Source of the DNA: Parasulfuritortus sp049322515
GTDB taxonomy: Bacteria; Pseudomonadota; Gammaproteobacteria; Burkholderiales; Thiobacillaceae
Direction: 5' to 3'
Assembly: GCA_049322515.1 (NCBI GenBank)
Contig: JBMOQW010000018.1
Span: 12,115-76,114 of the forward strand
Length of the DNA: 64,000 nucleotides
The position numbers were made by a program, and so were the translations under genes. Positions 7,388 to 14,363 of this stretch are shown here, piece by piece; the stretch's first letter is position 1; every line of letters starts with the position of its first letter. The notes below the pieces were generated by a model. The model made no database searches. It saw only the letters and a program-made list of their open reading frames with translations, and had not been told where the DNA came from.

Positions 7388-8530
7388 ATGACCGACACCG
7401 CCCCACGCATCGTCATCCTCGGCGCCGGCTTCGCCGCGCTGACTGCCGTGCGCGAACTGCGCAAGCGCGCGCCCAAGGCCCGCATCACCGTGGTCGCGCC
7501 GAAGGCCGAGTTCATCTACCTGCCCAGCCTGATCTGGATTCCCAGCGGCTTGCGCGCCGGCCCTGACCTGCGCTTGCCGCTGGCCCGGTTCTTCGCGGAT
7601 CACAAGGTCGAATTCATCGCCGCCACGGTCGCCGGACTCAGCCCCGACCATCGCACCGTGCTCACCGACGCCGGCGAGATCGGCAACGACGCCCTGCTGA
7701 TCGCCACGGGCGGGCGCTTCCTCAAGAAACTGCCGGGTATCGAGCACGCGCTCACCCTATGTGAAGGCATCGCTTCCGCGGAAGCGATCCGCGACCGGGT
7801 CGACGCCATGCAATCCGGACGCATCGCGCTCGGCTTCGGCGGCAATCCAAATGAGCCCTCGGCCATGCGCGGCGGCCCGATGTTCGAACTGCTGTTCGGT
7901 CTGGACACCCACCTGCGGCAAACCGGCAAACGCGAACGCATCGAGTTGACCTTCTTCAATGCCGCCGCCGAGCCTGGCAAGCGACTGGGTGAGAAGGCGG
8001 TGTCCGGGCTGCTCGCGGAAATGGCGCGCCGGCGCATCGACACCCACTTAGGTCACAAGCTCCTCGGTTTCTCGGATCGCGGCGTCGACACCGAAGGCGG
8101 CCATGTCAATGCCGACCTGATCCTGTTCATGCCCGGCCTGACCGGACCGGCCTGGGCCACACAGGGCCACTTGCCTCTGTCGCCAGGGGGCTTCATCCAG
8201 GCCGACGGCCATGGCCAGGTGCCGGGCACCGACAAGGTCTTCGTGGCTGGCGATGCCGGCAGTTTCCCGGGGCCCGAGTGGTTGCCCAAGCAGGCCCACA
8301 TGGCCGACTTGCAGGCCCGCGCGGCCTCGGAAAACCTGCTTCGCGCCCTGCGAGGCCAACCAGCCACGGCGCGTTTCAAGGTGGAACTGATCTGCATCGT
8401 CGACACCATCGACCGGGGCATCCTGGTCTACCGCGACCAGAAGCGTTCGCTCCTGCTGCCTTCACTCAAAATTTTCCATTGGCTCAAGCGAGCCTTCGAG
8501 CGACACTACCTGAAGCGCTTTCGCGCCTGA
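7388..8530 (+). CDS. Sulfide:quinone oxidoreductase-like FAD protein
   Basis: A 380-residue flavoprotein of the SQR/NDH-2 family: FAD motif IVILGAGFAALTA at residues 8-20, second nucleotide motif near DALLIATGG (101-109), and the FAD-binding VFVAGDAG at about 284-291. Only Cys125 (LTLCEG) and Cys336 (ELICIV) are found. These fit the first and third of the three redox cysteines of classical SQR, while the middle one is missing. The C-terminus has a hydrophobic and basic amphipathic tail (LKIFHWLKRAFERHYLKRF) that would hold it on the membrane. Sulfide oxidation with quinone reduction is plausible next to the flavocytochrome genes, but a related quinone reductase activity cannot be excluded. 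Confidence 0.7.
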   Translation: MTDTAPRIVILGAGFAALTAVRELRKRAPKARITVVAPKAEFIYLPSLIWIPSGLRAGPDLRLPLARFFADHKVEFIAATVAGLSPDHRTVLTDAGEIGNDALLIATGGRFLKKLPGIEHALTLCEGIASAEAIRDRVDAMQSGRIALGFGGNPNEPSAMRGGPMFELLFGLDTHLRQTGKRERIELTFFNAAAEPGKRLGEKAVSGLLAEMARRRIDTHLGHKLLGFSDRGVDTEGGHVNADLILFMPGLTGPAWATQGHLPLSPGGFIQADGHGQVPGTDKVFVAGDAGSFPGPEWLPKQAHMADLQARAASENLLRALRGQPATARFKVELICIVDTIDRGILVYRDQKRSLLLPSLKIFHWLKRAFERHYLKRFRA

Positions 8531-8543
8531 CATATTTGTCAAA

Positions 8544-8561
8544 TGACGATTTAGTCCGTCA
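8544..8561 (+). promoter_or_regulatory. Inverted repeat upstream of the sigma-54-type sRNA promoter
   Basis: TGACG (8544-8548) and CGTCA (8557-8561) form a perfect inverted repeat with an 8-base spacer, about 140 bases before the expected start of the sRNA transcript. The position suits an enhancer-binding activator. It overlaps a small ATTTGTCAAAT palindrome at 8534-8544. Binding is inferred only. Confidence 0.35.
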
Positions 8562-8667
8562 GTAATGGCAGGTTCATTTGAATCATATGTACCACCCCTC
8601 AAGGGGGCAGTCCGATGAGTTATTTATATTCATAGAGTTACAAAACAAACACGCAAATGCCCGCATC

Positions 8668-8683
8668 TGGCACACCCCTTGCT
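8668..8683 (+). promoter_or_regulatory. Sigma-54-type promoter for a small RNA
   Basis: TGGCAC, a 5-base spacer and TTGCT match the sigma-54 consensus at all conserved positions and keep GG-N10-GC. Transcription should start near 8694. No open reading frame with a ribosome site follows before the terminator at 8780, so the product is probably an RNA. Confidence 0.7.
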
Positions 8684-8693
8684 GTATATCCCA

Positions 8694-8823
8694 CGCAGCC
8701 CAAAAACAGCTGTCATCGGCGATACGCGGGACACGGTCGACGGTGATGGTGGGTTGTATGACTTTTCTCCTCAAGGAACTCGGGGAGGGGCTCCATCTCC
8801 TCCTTCCCCTCCCCGATCTTTTT
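8694..8823 (+). ncRNA. Candidate sigma-54-dependent small RNA
   Basis: A transcript from the -24/-12 promoter (8668-8683) to the strong terminator (8780-8823) would be about 130 bases long. The terminator loop (8791-8805) holds CTCCTCC, complementary to Shine-Dalgarno GGAGG sequences, which is a design seen in anti-SD regulatory RNAs. A 105-codon frame (8578-8895) runs through but starts upstream of the promoter and has no family match that I know. The 390-base gap 8531-8920 contains only this unit and the inverted repeats. Confidence 0.5.
8780..8823 (+). terminator. Strong Rho-independent terminator of the candidate sRNA
   Basis: An 11-bp perfect stem (8780-8790 with 8806-8816, core CGGGGAGGGG/CCCCTCCCCG) and a 15-base loop are followed by TCTTTTT. 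It lies about 250 bases after the SQR-like gene, and 98 bases before the haemoglobin gene. Confidence 0.85.
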
Positions 8824-8920
8824 CCCGGGTTCCCGCTTCTGACATTTTTGTACGATAAGCTTTCAGACACGCCGCTCACCCTTAAATCCGAGTAAAATAA
8901 TCAACCTCTCTGATTTCGGC

Positions 8921-9322
8921 ATGCCCATGTACCAGACCCACTTCGAACGCATCGGCGGCCAGGACACGATCCAGCGTCTGGTCGATACTTTTTATGCCCA
9001 CATGGACGAACTTCCCGAGGCGTATGGCATCCGCAAGATGCATGCCGAGGACCTCGCCGGTTCGCGCCAGAAGCTGTTCGAGTTCCTCAATGGCTGGATG
9101 GGGGGCCCCCAGCTGTACACCGAAAAATATGGCCATCCCATGCTCCGCAGGCGTCATCTGCCGTTCACGATTGGTGACCAGGAACGCGACCAGTGGCTGA
9201 TGTGCATGAAACTGGCACTCGACGAAGTCGTCGATGCCGAGCCCCTGCGCCAGGAACTCTACGCGGCGTTCGTCAAGGTGGCCGATCACATGCGCAATCG
9301 GGGCGGCGGTGAACCGCACTGA
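8921..9322 (+). CDS. Group II truncated haemoglobin
   Basis: A 133-residue 2-over-2 globin. Visible landmarks are VDTFYAHM (B helix), the proximal His in RRRHLPF, and the Trp of the G helix in DQWLMCM, all typical of the group II (TrHbO) class. The family binds oxygen and NO and is linked to oxidative or nitrosative stress and microaerobic respiration. ATG is at 8921; an alternative start two codons later is possible. It stands alone between the sRNA terminator and the DUF3365 gene. Confidence 0.9.
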   Translation: MPMYQTHFERIGGQDTIQRLVDTFYAHMDELPEAYGIRKMHAEDLAGSRQKLFEFLNGWMGGPQLYTEKYGHPMLRRRHLPFTIGDQERDQWLMCMKLALDEVVDAEPLRQELYAAFVKVADHMRNRGGGEPH

Positions 9323-9405
9323 ATCACACGTTCGCACTGTTGCGCGCCACGCGCGGTAAGATCACCCCGCCACATGTCCCGGCACTATCTTTTCGAGGAG
9401 AAATC

Positions 9406-9990
9406 ATGAGCCATGCCCGTACTTCCCTGACCCTCCTGCTGCCCCTCTCCCTCGCGGCCTGCGCCACGTCGCCCAGCCCGGAACAGCAGGCCCGATACAC
9501 CGAATCGGCCCGAGCCGCGGTGAATCAGGCAGTGAAAACCCTGGGCGGCGAGTTGAAACAGGCCATCCAGGCCGGTGGCCCCGCACACGCGATTGGCGTT
9601 TGCAAGGAGCGCGCACCCAAGATCGCGGCAGCCGTATCGAATGAGCATGGCGTCAGTCTGCGCCGTGTCACGTTCAAGAATCGCAACCCGAAAAGCGCGC
9701 CGGACGCATGGGAGGCGAAGGTCCTGCGCGATTTCGAGCAACGCCTGGCGAATGGCGCCACGGCGGCCAGCCTGGAGCACAGCGAAGTAGTGACCGAAGG
9801 CAACCAGAAGACTTTCCGCTATATGAAAGGACTGGTCGTCCAGGAGGTCTGCATGACCTGCCATGGCACCCCGGAAACCATCCCCGATGCAGTCAAGGCC
9901 AAGTTGGCTGCCGAATATCCCAATGATCAGGCCACCGGCTACCTGCCCAACATGTTGCGCGGTGCCGCCACGGTCAAGAAACCCCTCTGA
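9406..9990 (+). CDS. Haem-binding DUF3365 lipoprotein
   Basis: A 194-residue exported protein. The start at 9406 is supported by GAGGAG eight bases upstream. The leader ends in a lipobox (LAAC, Cys20), so it is probably an outer-membrane-attached lipoprotein. The DUF3365 domain carries one CMTCH haem site (about residues 150-154) followed by HGTPETIP and a YP..QATGY block. These domains act as haem-based redox or gas sensors in some signalling proteins; here it is free-standing. The neighbouring globin and cytochrome genes suggest a role in redox or NO chemistry. Confidence 0.8.
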   Translation: MSHARTSLTLLLPLSLAACATSPSPEQQARYTESARAAVNQAVKTLGGELKQAIQAGGPAHAIGVCKERAPKIAAAVSNEHGVSLRRVTFKNRNPKSAPDAWEAKVLRDFEQRLANGATAASLEHSEVVTEGNQKTFRYMKGLVVQEVCMTCHGTPETIPDAVKAKLAAEYPNDQATGYLPNMLRGAATVKKPL

Positions 9991-10027
9991 GGCTCGCCCG
10001 CTCCTCGCCCCATCACACAGGACCACC

Positions 10028-10990
10028 ATGAACGATCAGCCCCATTCCCGTCTACAGCATTTTCCCGTCGCCTGGTTCGCCACCGTCATGGGCCTAGGCG
10101 GCCTGACCATCGCCTGGCGCAGGGCGGAGGACATCCTCCAGCTGCCATTCCAGGCCAGTCCCTGGCTGTTGGCCGTGAGTACGGTGCTGTTCGTGGTCCT
10201 GGCAGCGCTCTACGCCGCCAAGGTGTTTCGCTATCGGGAAAGCGCCGTCAAGGAATGGGGCAATCCGATCCGCATGAGCTTTCTGCCAACCTTCTCGATC
10301 GGCCTGATTCTCCTGTCCATCGCCTGGCTGCCGATCAACGCGATGTACTCACAATGGCTATGGACCCTGGGGAGCATTGCTCACCTGTTGCTCACCCTCT
10401 ATGTGATCACCCAGTGGGTGCATCACACCAAGTTCGAGATCGCCCACATGAACCCCGCTTGGTTCATCCCGGTGGTCGGCAACATCCTGGTGCCGATCGC
10501 CGGGGTGACCCACGCGCCGATCGAGGTGTCCTGGTTCTTCTTCAGCATCGGCCTGACCTTCTGGCCGGTCCTGCTGACCATCATCTTCTACCGGGTGATC
10601 TTCCACGCCAGCCTGCCTGAGCGGCTGATGCCGACCCTGTTCATCCTGATCGCGCCACCGGCGGTGGGCTTCATTTCCTACGTCAAGCTGGTTGGCGGCA
10701 TCGATGCCTTCGCCCACGTCCTCTACAACAGCGCCCTGTTCTTCACCCTGCTGCTGTTCTTCCAGGTCAAGTGGTTTGCCCGACTGAAATTTTTCCTGTC
10801 CTGGTGGGCCTACTCCTTCCCGCTCGCCGCGATCACCATTGCCAGTCTGCTCATGTTCCACGAGACCGGCAGCGCGCTCTACCTTCGTCTATCCGGCATC
10901 CTGCTCGGCGTCACCACCGTGGTCATCGCCGGCCTGATCATCCGCACCGCCCTGGCAGTCAAGAACAAGGCCATCTGCGTCGAGGAGTAA
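10028..10990 (+). CDS. SLAC1/TehA-type anion channel family protein
   Basis: A 320-residue membrane protein with about ten hydrophobic helices and the TDT-family opening FPVAWFATVMGLGGLTIAW. The start at 10028 follows a CAGGA site. The family contains tellurite-resistance TehA, sulfite exporters and the plant anion channel SLAC1. In a sulfur oxidiser an anion (for example sulfite) efflux role is reasonable but unproven. It follows the DUF3365 gene by 37 bases. Confidence 0.8.
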   Translation: MNDQPHSRLQHFPVAWFATVMGLGGLTIAWRRAEDILQLPFQASPWLLAVSTVLFVVLAALYAAKVFRYRESAVKEWGNPIRMSFLPTFSIGLILLSIAWLPINAMYSQWLWTLGSIAHLLLTLYVITQWVHHTKFEIAHMNPAWFIPVVGNILVPIAGVTHAPIEVSWFFFSIGLTFWPVLLTIIFYRVIFHASLPERLMPTLFILIAPPAVGFISYVKLVGGIDAFAHVLYNSALFFTLLLFFQVKWFARLKFFLSWWAYSFPLAAITIASLLMFHETGSALYLRLSGILLGVTTVVIAGLIIRTALAVKNKAICVEE

Positions 10991-10999
10991 TCAGTTCGA

Positions 11000-11029
11000 C
11001 CGGAGGTCCAGAAGGGCCTGGACTTCCGG
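11000..11029 (+). terminator. Hairpin after the SLAC1-type gene
   Basis: A 12-bp stem with one G-T pair (11000-11011 with 11018-11029) and a 6-base loop lies ten bases after the stop codon. No T-run follows, so it may act as an RNA-stabilising hairpin or a weak terminator before the amyloid-like operon. Confidence 0.4.
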
Positions 11030-11147
11030 CCGGAAGCAGCCAAATACACATCTTTTCTGGGGGTATATCGGCGACCGTCGTGTGGCTGGCTATTTCATGG
11101 ATTTCCATTACTCTTCGGAATTCCAACAGCAATAACGAGGTGTCCCC

Positions 11148-12491
11148 ATGTCCCCCCTGCGCCCCGCGCTTGCGTTTTGCCTGTTCGCCTTGGTCACCGG
11201 TCCCGCGATGGCCCAGCTTGCCGATCTCAAGGATGGCACCTCGAACACCGTGCAGTTCTCCGAATCGGCGGCCCCTCCGTTAAGAATTCCATTGAGCGAT
11301 GGCTCGGTGCGCCAGGTTTCGGATGGCCTGTCAGCCGGACGAGGGGCCGATACCGGCAGCAACATCAACAGCCTGGTCACCCGCGGGTCGCTGACCGGCA
11401 ACGTGCAGCAATCAGTGGACGCCGCCTCCGGGAACCAGTCGCTGTCCGTCGCCGGAGCCGAAGGCAACGTCAGGGCAAATGATGCCCGGCTGACCGGCGG
11501 CATCACCGCCGACGTCAACCAGAACGTGGGCGGGACGGCACGCGGCGCGCAGCAGCGTGTCGGCGCCGGCAGCCTGGTCGGCTCCAACCTCGGGCGGGTC
11601 GAGACCCGGGGTGAGATCAACGGGGCGCCCATCGTGCAATCGGCCACGGGGGGGACATCGGTCCAGCAAACCATCGAGGCGGGCAGCGTATCAGGCAGCC
11701 AGGCCAGTTCGGTGGTCACCCGGGGCAGCATCAGCGGTGGCGTGACCCAGGTGCAAAGTTCCGGCCTCGGTATCCGACAATCCCTGACCGCTGGCAGCGT
11801 CAGCAACGTTGAAGCCGCCGGCAGCATCCTGGCGCGCGGCACGGTGAGCGGCGCCGTGAACCAGCTGAATCAAGGGGCCGTCAATCAAAGCATCGAGGCC
11901 GGTAGCGTGCGGGGTGGCTCGCCGCTGGAGGCCCGCACCCAGGGCGACATCGTCGGCAAGGTCAATCAATCCGCCGACCAAGGCAGCGGCGGAAACCAGA
12001 GCCTGCAAGTCGGCAGCATCAGCAACACGCGCGGCAACGTCGACGCGCGCGGCACCACCACCGGCACGATTTCACAATCCATCAATGCCAGCGCCAATGT
12101 CGAGCAGGGCATATCGGTGGGCAGCGTGGCCGGTGGCAGTGGCCAGAACATCACCGAGGCGGCCAGCACCGGCGACATTTCCCAGACCGCGAGCAACGCC
12201 GGCGCCTCCAAACAAAATATCTCCATCGGCGGCACCGAAAACGCCGGCGGTGTGGTCACCACCCGGGCCTTCGTGAGCGGCAACCTGAACCAGAACATCA
12301 GCGGCGCTTCGGGCAATCAGACCATTAATCTGGGCGGGGTGCGCAACAGTAGCGGCAACATCACCACCGATGTCGTCGTCAGCGGCAACATCTCGCAGTC
12401 CCTCTCTGGTGCCGGTGCCGGCAACCAGCGCGTGCTGGTGGGCGGGGTCGAGGGCAGTCAGGCGTCCGGCAGCGCCGTGAACAGCCAGTAG
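11148..12491 (+). CDS. Secreted Gln/Asn-rich repeat protein, curli-like amyloid candidate
   Basis: A 447-residue protein with signal peptide (1-22, AMA-Q) and, from about residue 71 to 436, ten tandem repeats of about 36 residues. Each repeat reads roughly V-TRG-ISG-V-QS then GNQSI-AGSVxG, that is two short strands ending in Gln, Asn and Ser ladders. Cysteine is absent from the mature protein, and charged residues are few. This is the composition of curli-type or Fap-type functional amyloids and of beta-solenoids, though the 36-residue unit is not the 19-22 residue curlin unit. GAGG precedes the ATG by eight bases. Two genes downstream is a CsgG-like lipoprotein, the usual exporter partner of curlins. 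The amyloid nature is inferred. Confidence 0.7.
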   Translation: MSPLRPALAFCLFALVTGPAMAQLADLKDGTSNTVQFSESAAPPLRIPLSDGSVRQVSDGLSAGRGADTGSNINSLVTRGSLTGNVQQSVDAASGNQSLSVAGAEGNVRANDARLTGGITADVNQNVGGTARGAQQRVGAGSLVGSNLGRVETRGEINGAPIVQSATGGTSVQQTIEAGSVSGSQASSVVTRGSISGGVTQVQSSGLGIRQSLTAGSVSNVEAAGSILARGTVSGAVNQLNQGAVNQSIEAGSVRGGSPLEARTQGDIVGKVNQSADQGSGGNQSLQVGSISNTRGNVDARGTTTGTISQSINASANVEQGISVGSVAGGSGQNITEAASTGDISQTASNAGASKQNISIGGTENAGGVVTTRAFVSGNLNQNISGASGNQTINLGGVRNSSGNITTDVVVSGNISQSLSGAGAGNQRVLVGGVEGSQASGSAVNSQ

Positions 12492-12503
12492 CAGGAGGTC
12501 ACC

Positions 12504-12836
12504 ATGCCACGCCATTCGATCTTCTTCCTCAGCCTGCTTTGGGTCCTCCCTGCGCTGGCCTTGGCCGGGGCGCCGGATATCCCGGACGAGATCAACGCGC
12601 GCATCGCCCGGGCCAAGAGCGAAGCCGCCACCAGCGCCAGCGAACGAGCCCGCGACAAGCTGGAAGAAGGAAGCCCAGCGGGTACGGGCGCAGGCATCAC
12701 CGCGCTCGACAATGGCTGCACCATCGCCATCGGCAACGTGTTCGAGGACGACAAGAAGTTGGGGACCTCGGCCCGCCGCGAAACCACGGTCATCATCACC
12801 GGCGACATCATCCAGGCCGGCAACAACTGCAAATAG
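12504..12836 (+). CDS. Small secreted protein of unknown function
   Basis: A 110-residue protein with a signal peptide (1-22, cleavage after ALAG). The mature N-terminal half is a charged, Ala-rich helix (ARIARAKSEAATSASERA), and the C-terminal half is beta-rich with two cysteines (NGCTIAIG and GNNCK) that could form a disulfide. An AGGAGG site lies between the stop of the repeat protein gene and this start. By position it could be a chaperone or nucleator equivalent to CsgE, CsgF or CsgB, but no sequence similarity to these is apparent. Confidence 0.7.
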   Translation: MPRHSIFFLSLLWVLPALALAGAPDIPDEINARIARAKSEAATSASERARDKLEEGSPAGTGAGITALDNGCTIAIGNVFEDDKKLGTSARRETTVIITGDIIQAGNNCK

Positions 12837-12852
12837 CCCTCGATCCGACATC

Positions 12853-14337
12853 ATGAACCGATCCCTCGCCCCGTTGCTGGCCATCGCATTGCTCACCGCC
12901 TGCTCGCCCCTGCCGCCCAAGTCGGAAGACGCAAAAACGGCGACGACGCCTCCCGAGACTAAACCGCAGCGCAACATCAGCAATTTTTCCGATGCCCTGC
13001 GCTGCATGGACAAGATGTACATCGATTTCGGCGTCCGCGACGTCAGCGTGATGCTGGAGGATTTGTCCGACCAGACGCGGAAGGTCAGCGCCGGCACGCG
13101 GGACATGATGATGACCGCGATTTCCGACCAGAACCGGCGCAGCCGTGCCATCGAGTTGATCGCCTTTGGCCAGGATGCCAACAATGCCGTGGCTTTCCTG
13201 TCCAACGCGCAAAAGCGCAGCGCCTTTGCCGTGGTGCCCCGCTACAGCGTGCGCGGCTCGATCAGCCAGTTGGACGAGGGCGTGCTCAAGCGCCAGGCCG
13301 ATGGTGGCCTCTCGCTCGGTTCCTTGCTTGGCGTGGGTGCCTCGACCAGCCGGCAATTCAATGTGCTGGGCCTGGATGTCGCCATGGTGGAGACCGAACG
13401 CCTGGCCATGCTGCCCGGCGTGGTCTCGAAAAACCTGACCGCGATCACCAAGGAAGGCGACGCGGTCGATGCCCAGGCGACCATCAGCAAGGTCGGCATC
13501 AACTTCAGTTCCTCGCTGCAACGCACGGAAGGTAATGCCCAGGCCTTGCGCAACATGGTTGACCTGTCCTCGGTGGAACTGTTCGGACGCTTGCTCAAGC
13601 TGCCCTACTGGCGCTGCCTGGGTGCCGATGCCAAGCATCCGGATGTCGCCAACGAGATCGAGGACTGGTTCATCGGCATGGAGCGTGCCGGCGAATTGAC
13701 GCCTTACTTTCAGACCCAACTGCGCAATCGCGGGTATTACGACGGCCCTGCCAACGGCAAGGTGACCCCGGCCCTGTTGCGGGCGGTGTCAGCCTACCGC
13801 GCCGCCCTGGGCATGGGCGATGCCGCCTCGGTCGATCTGGCCTTCTTCACTGCATTCCTGAATGCACCCTTTCCGCCGCCTCTGGCCCAACCCTTCCGTG
13901 ACGACGTGGCCACGCCATTGGCCGCCCCCGGCCGACCCCGCGTCGCGCTGGCAGCCGCCGGGTCGAGCGACGACGGCTTCGCCCTGCGGGTACAGACCAG
14001 CGCTCCGGCCTATGTCTATTGCTACGCGCAAACCGGCGAAGGCAAGTTGCAACGCATCTTCCCGAACCGCTTCGTCAACGATCCCCGCGTCGAGCCCTCG
14101 GCCCCCCTGGAACTGCCGGGCAAACAGGGCTTCAAGCTGCTGGCGGATGGCAACGGTCAGCTCCCGGTCGCCTGCTTCGCCACACCGCGTGAGATTTACA
14201 ACGACATTCCGGCCGCGCTTCGTTGGGGCGATTTCCAGAACCTCAACGCGGTGGCCCGGTTCGAGGACGTGCAACGGATGCTGGAGGACGTGGCCCGCCA
14301 GCCGATCGAATCCGCGCGGATCACCTTGAAACGCTGA
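12853..14337 (+). CDS. CsgG-like lipoprotein with peptidoglycan-binding and DUF4384 domains
   Basis: A 494-residue lipoprotein (lipobox LTAC, Cys17). Three parts follow in order: a CsgG-like curli-secretion domain at about residues 45-260 (FSDALRCMDKMY at the start, YSVRGSISQLDEG and VGINFSSS later); a short peptidoglycan-binding-like helix bundle at about 285-325 (LRNRGYYDGPANGKVTPALL); and a DUF4384 domain at about 370-494 (FALRVQTSAPAYVYCYAQ, RIFPNRF). ATG was set at 12853, 16 bases after the preceding stop. CsgG proteins form the outer-membrane pore that exports curlin subunits, so the linkage to the repeat protein gene is meaningful. DUF4384 also occurs with bacterial caspase genes, and one lies convergently next door. 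Confidence 0.75.
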   Translation: MNRSLAPLLAIALLTACSPLPPKSEDAKTATTPPETKPQRNISNFSDALRCMDKMYIDFGVRDVSVMLEDLSDQTRKVSAGTRDMMMTAISDQNRRSRAIELIAFGQDANNAVAFLSNAQKRSAFAVVPRYSVRGSISQLDEGVLKRQADGGLSLGSLLGVGASTSRQFNVLGLDVAMVETERLAMLPGVVSKNLTAITKEGDAVDAQATISKVGINFSSSLQRTEGNAQALRNMVDLSSVELFGRLLKLPYWRCLGADAKHPDVANEIEDWFIGMERAGELTPYFQTQLRNRGYYDGPANGKVTPALLRAVSAYRAALGMGDAASVDLAFFTAFLNAPFPPPLAQPFRDDVATPLAAPGRPRVALAAAGSSDDGFALRVQTSAPAYVYCYAQTGEGKLQRIFPNRFVNDPRVEPSAPLELPGKQGFKLLADGNGQLPVACFATPREIYNDIPAALRWGDFQNLNAVARFEDVQRMLEDVARQPIESARITLKR

Positions 14338-14363
14338 AACCAGGCCGAGGCTGCATCACCCCA

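Noticed and set aside
8578..8895. 105-codon + frame between the SQR-like gene and the haemoglobin gene
   Set aside because: It has no ribosome site, runs across a sigma-54-type promoter and a strong terminator, and has no recognisable domain.
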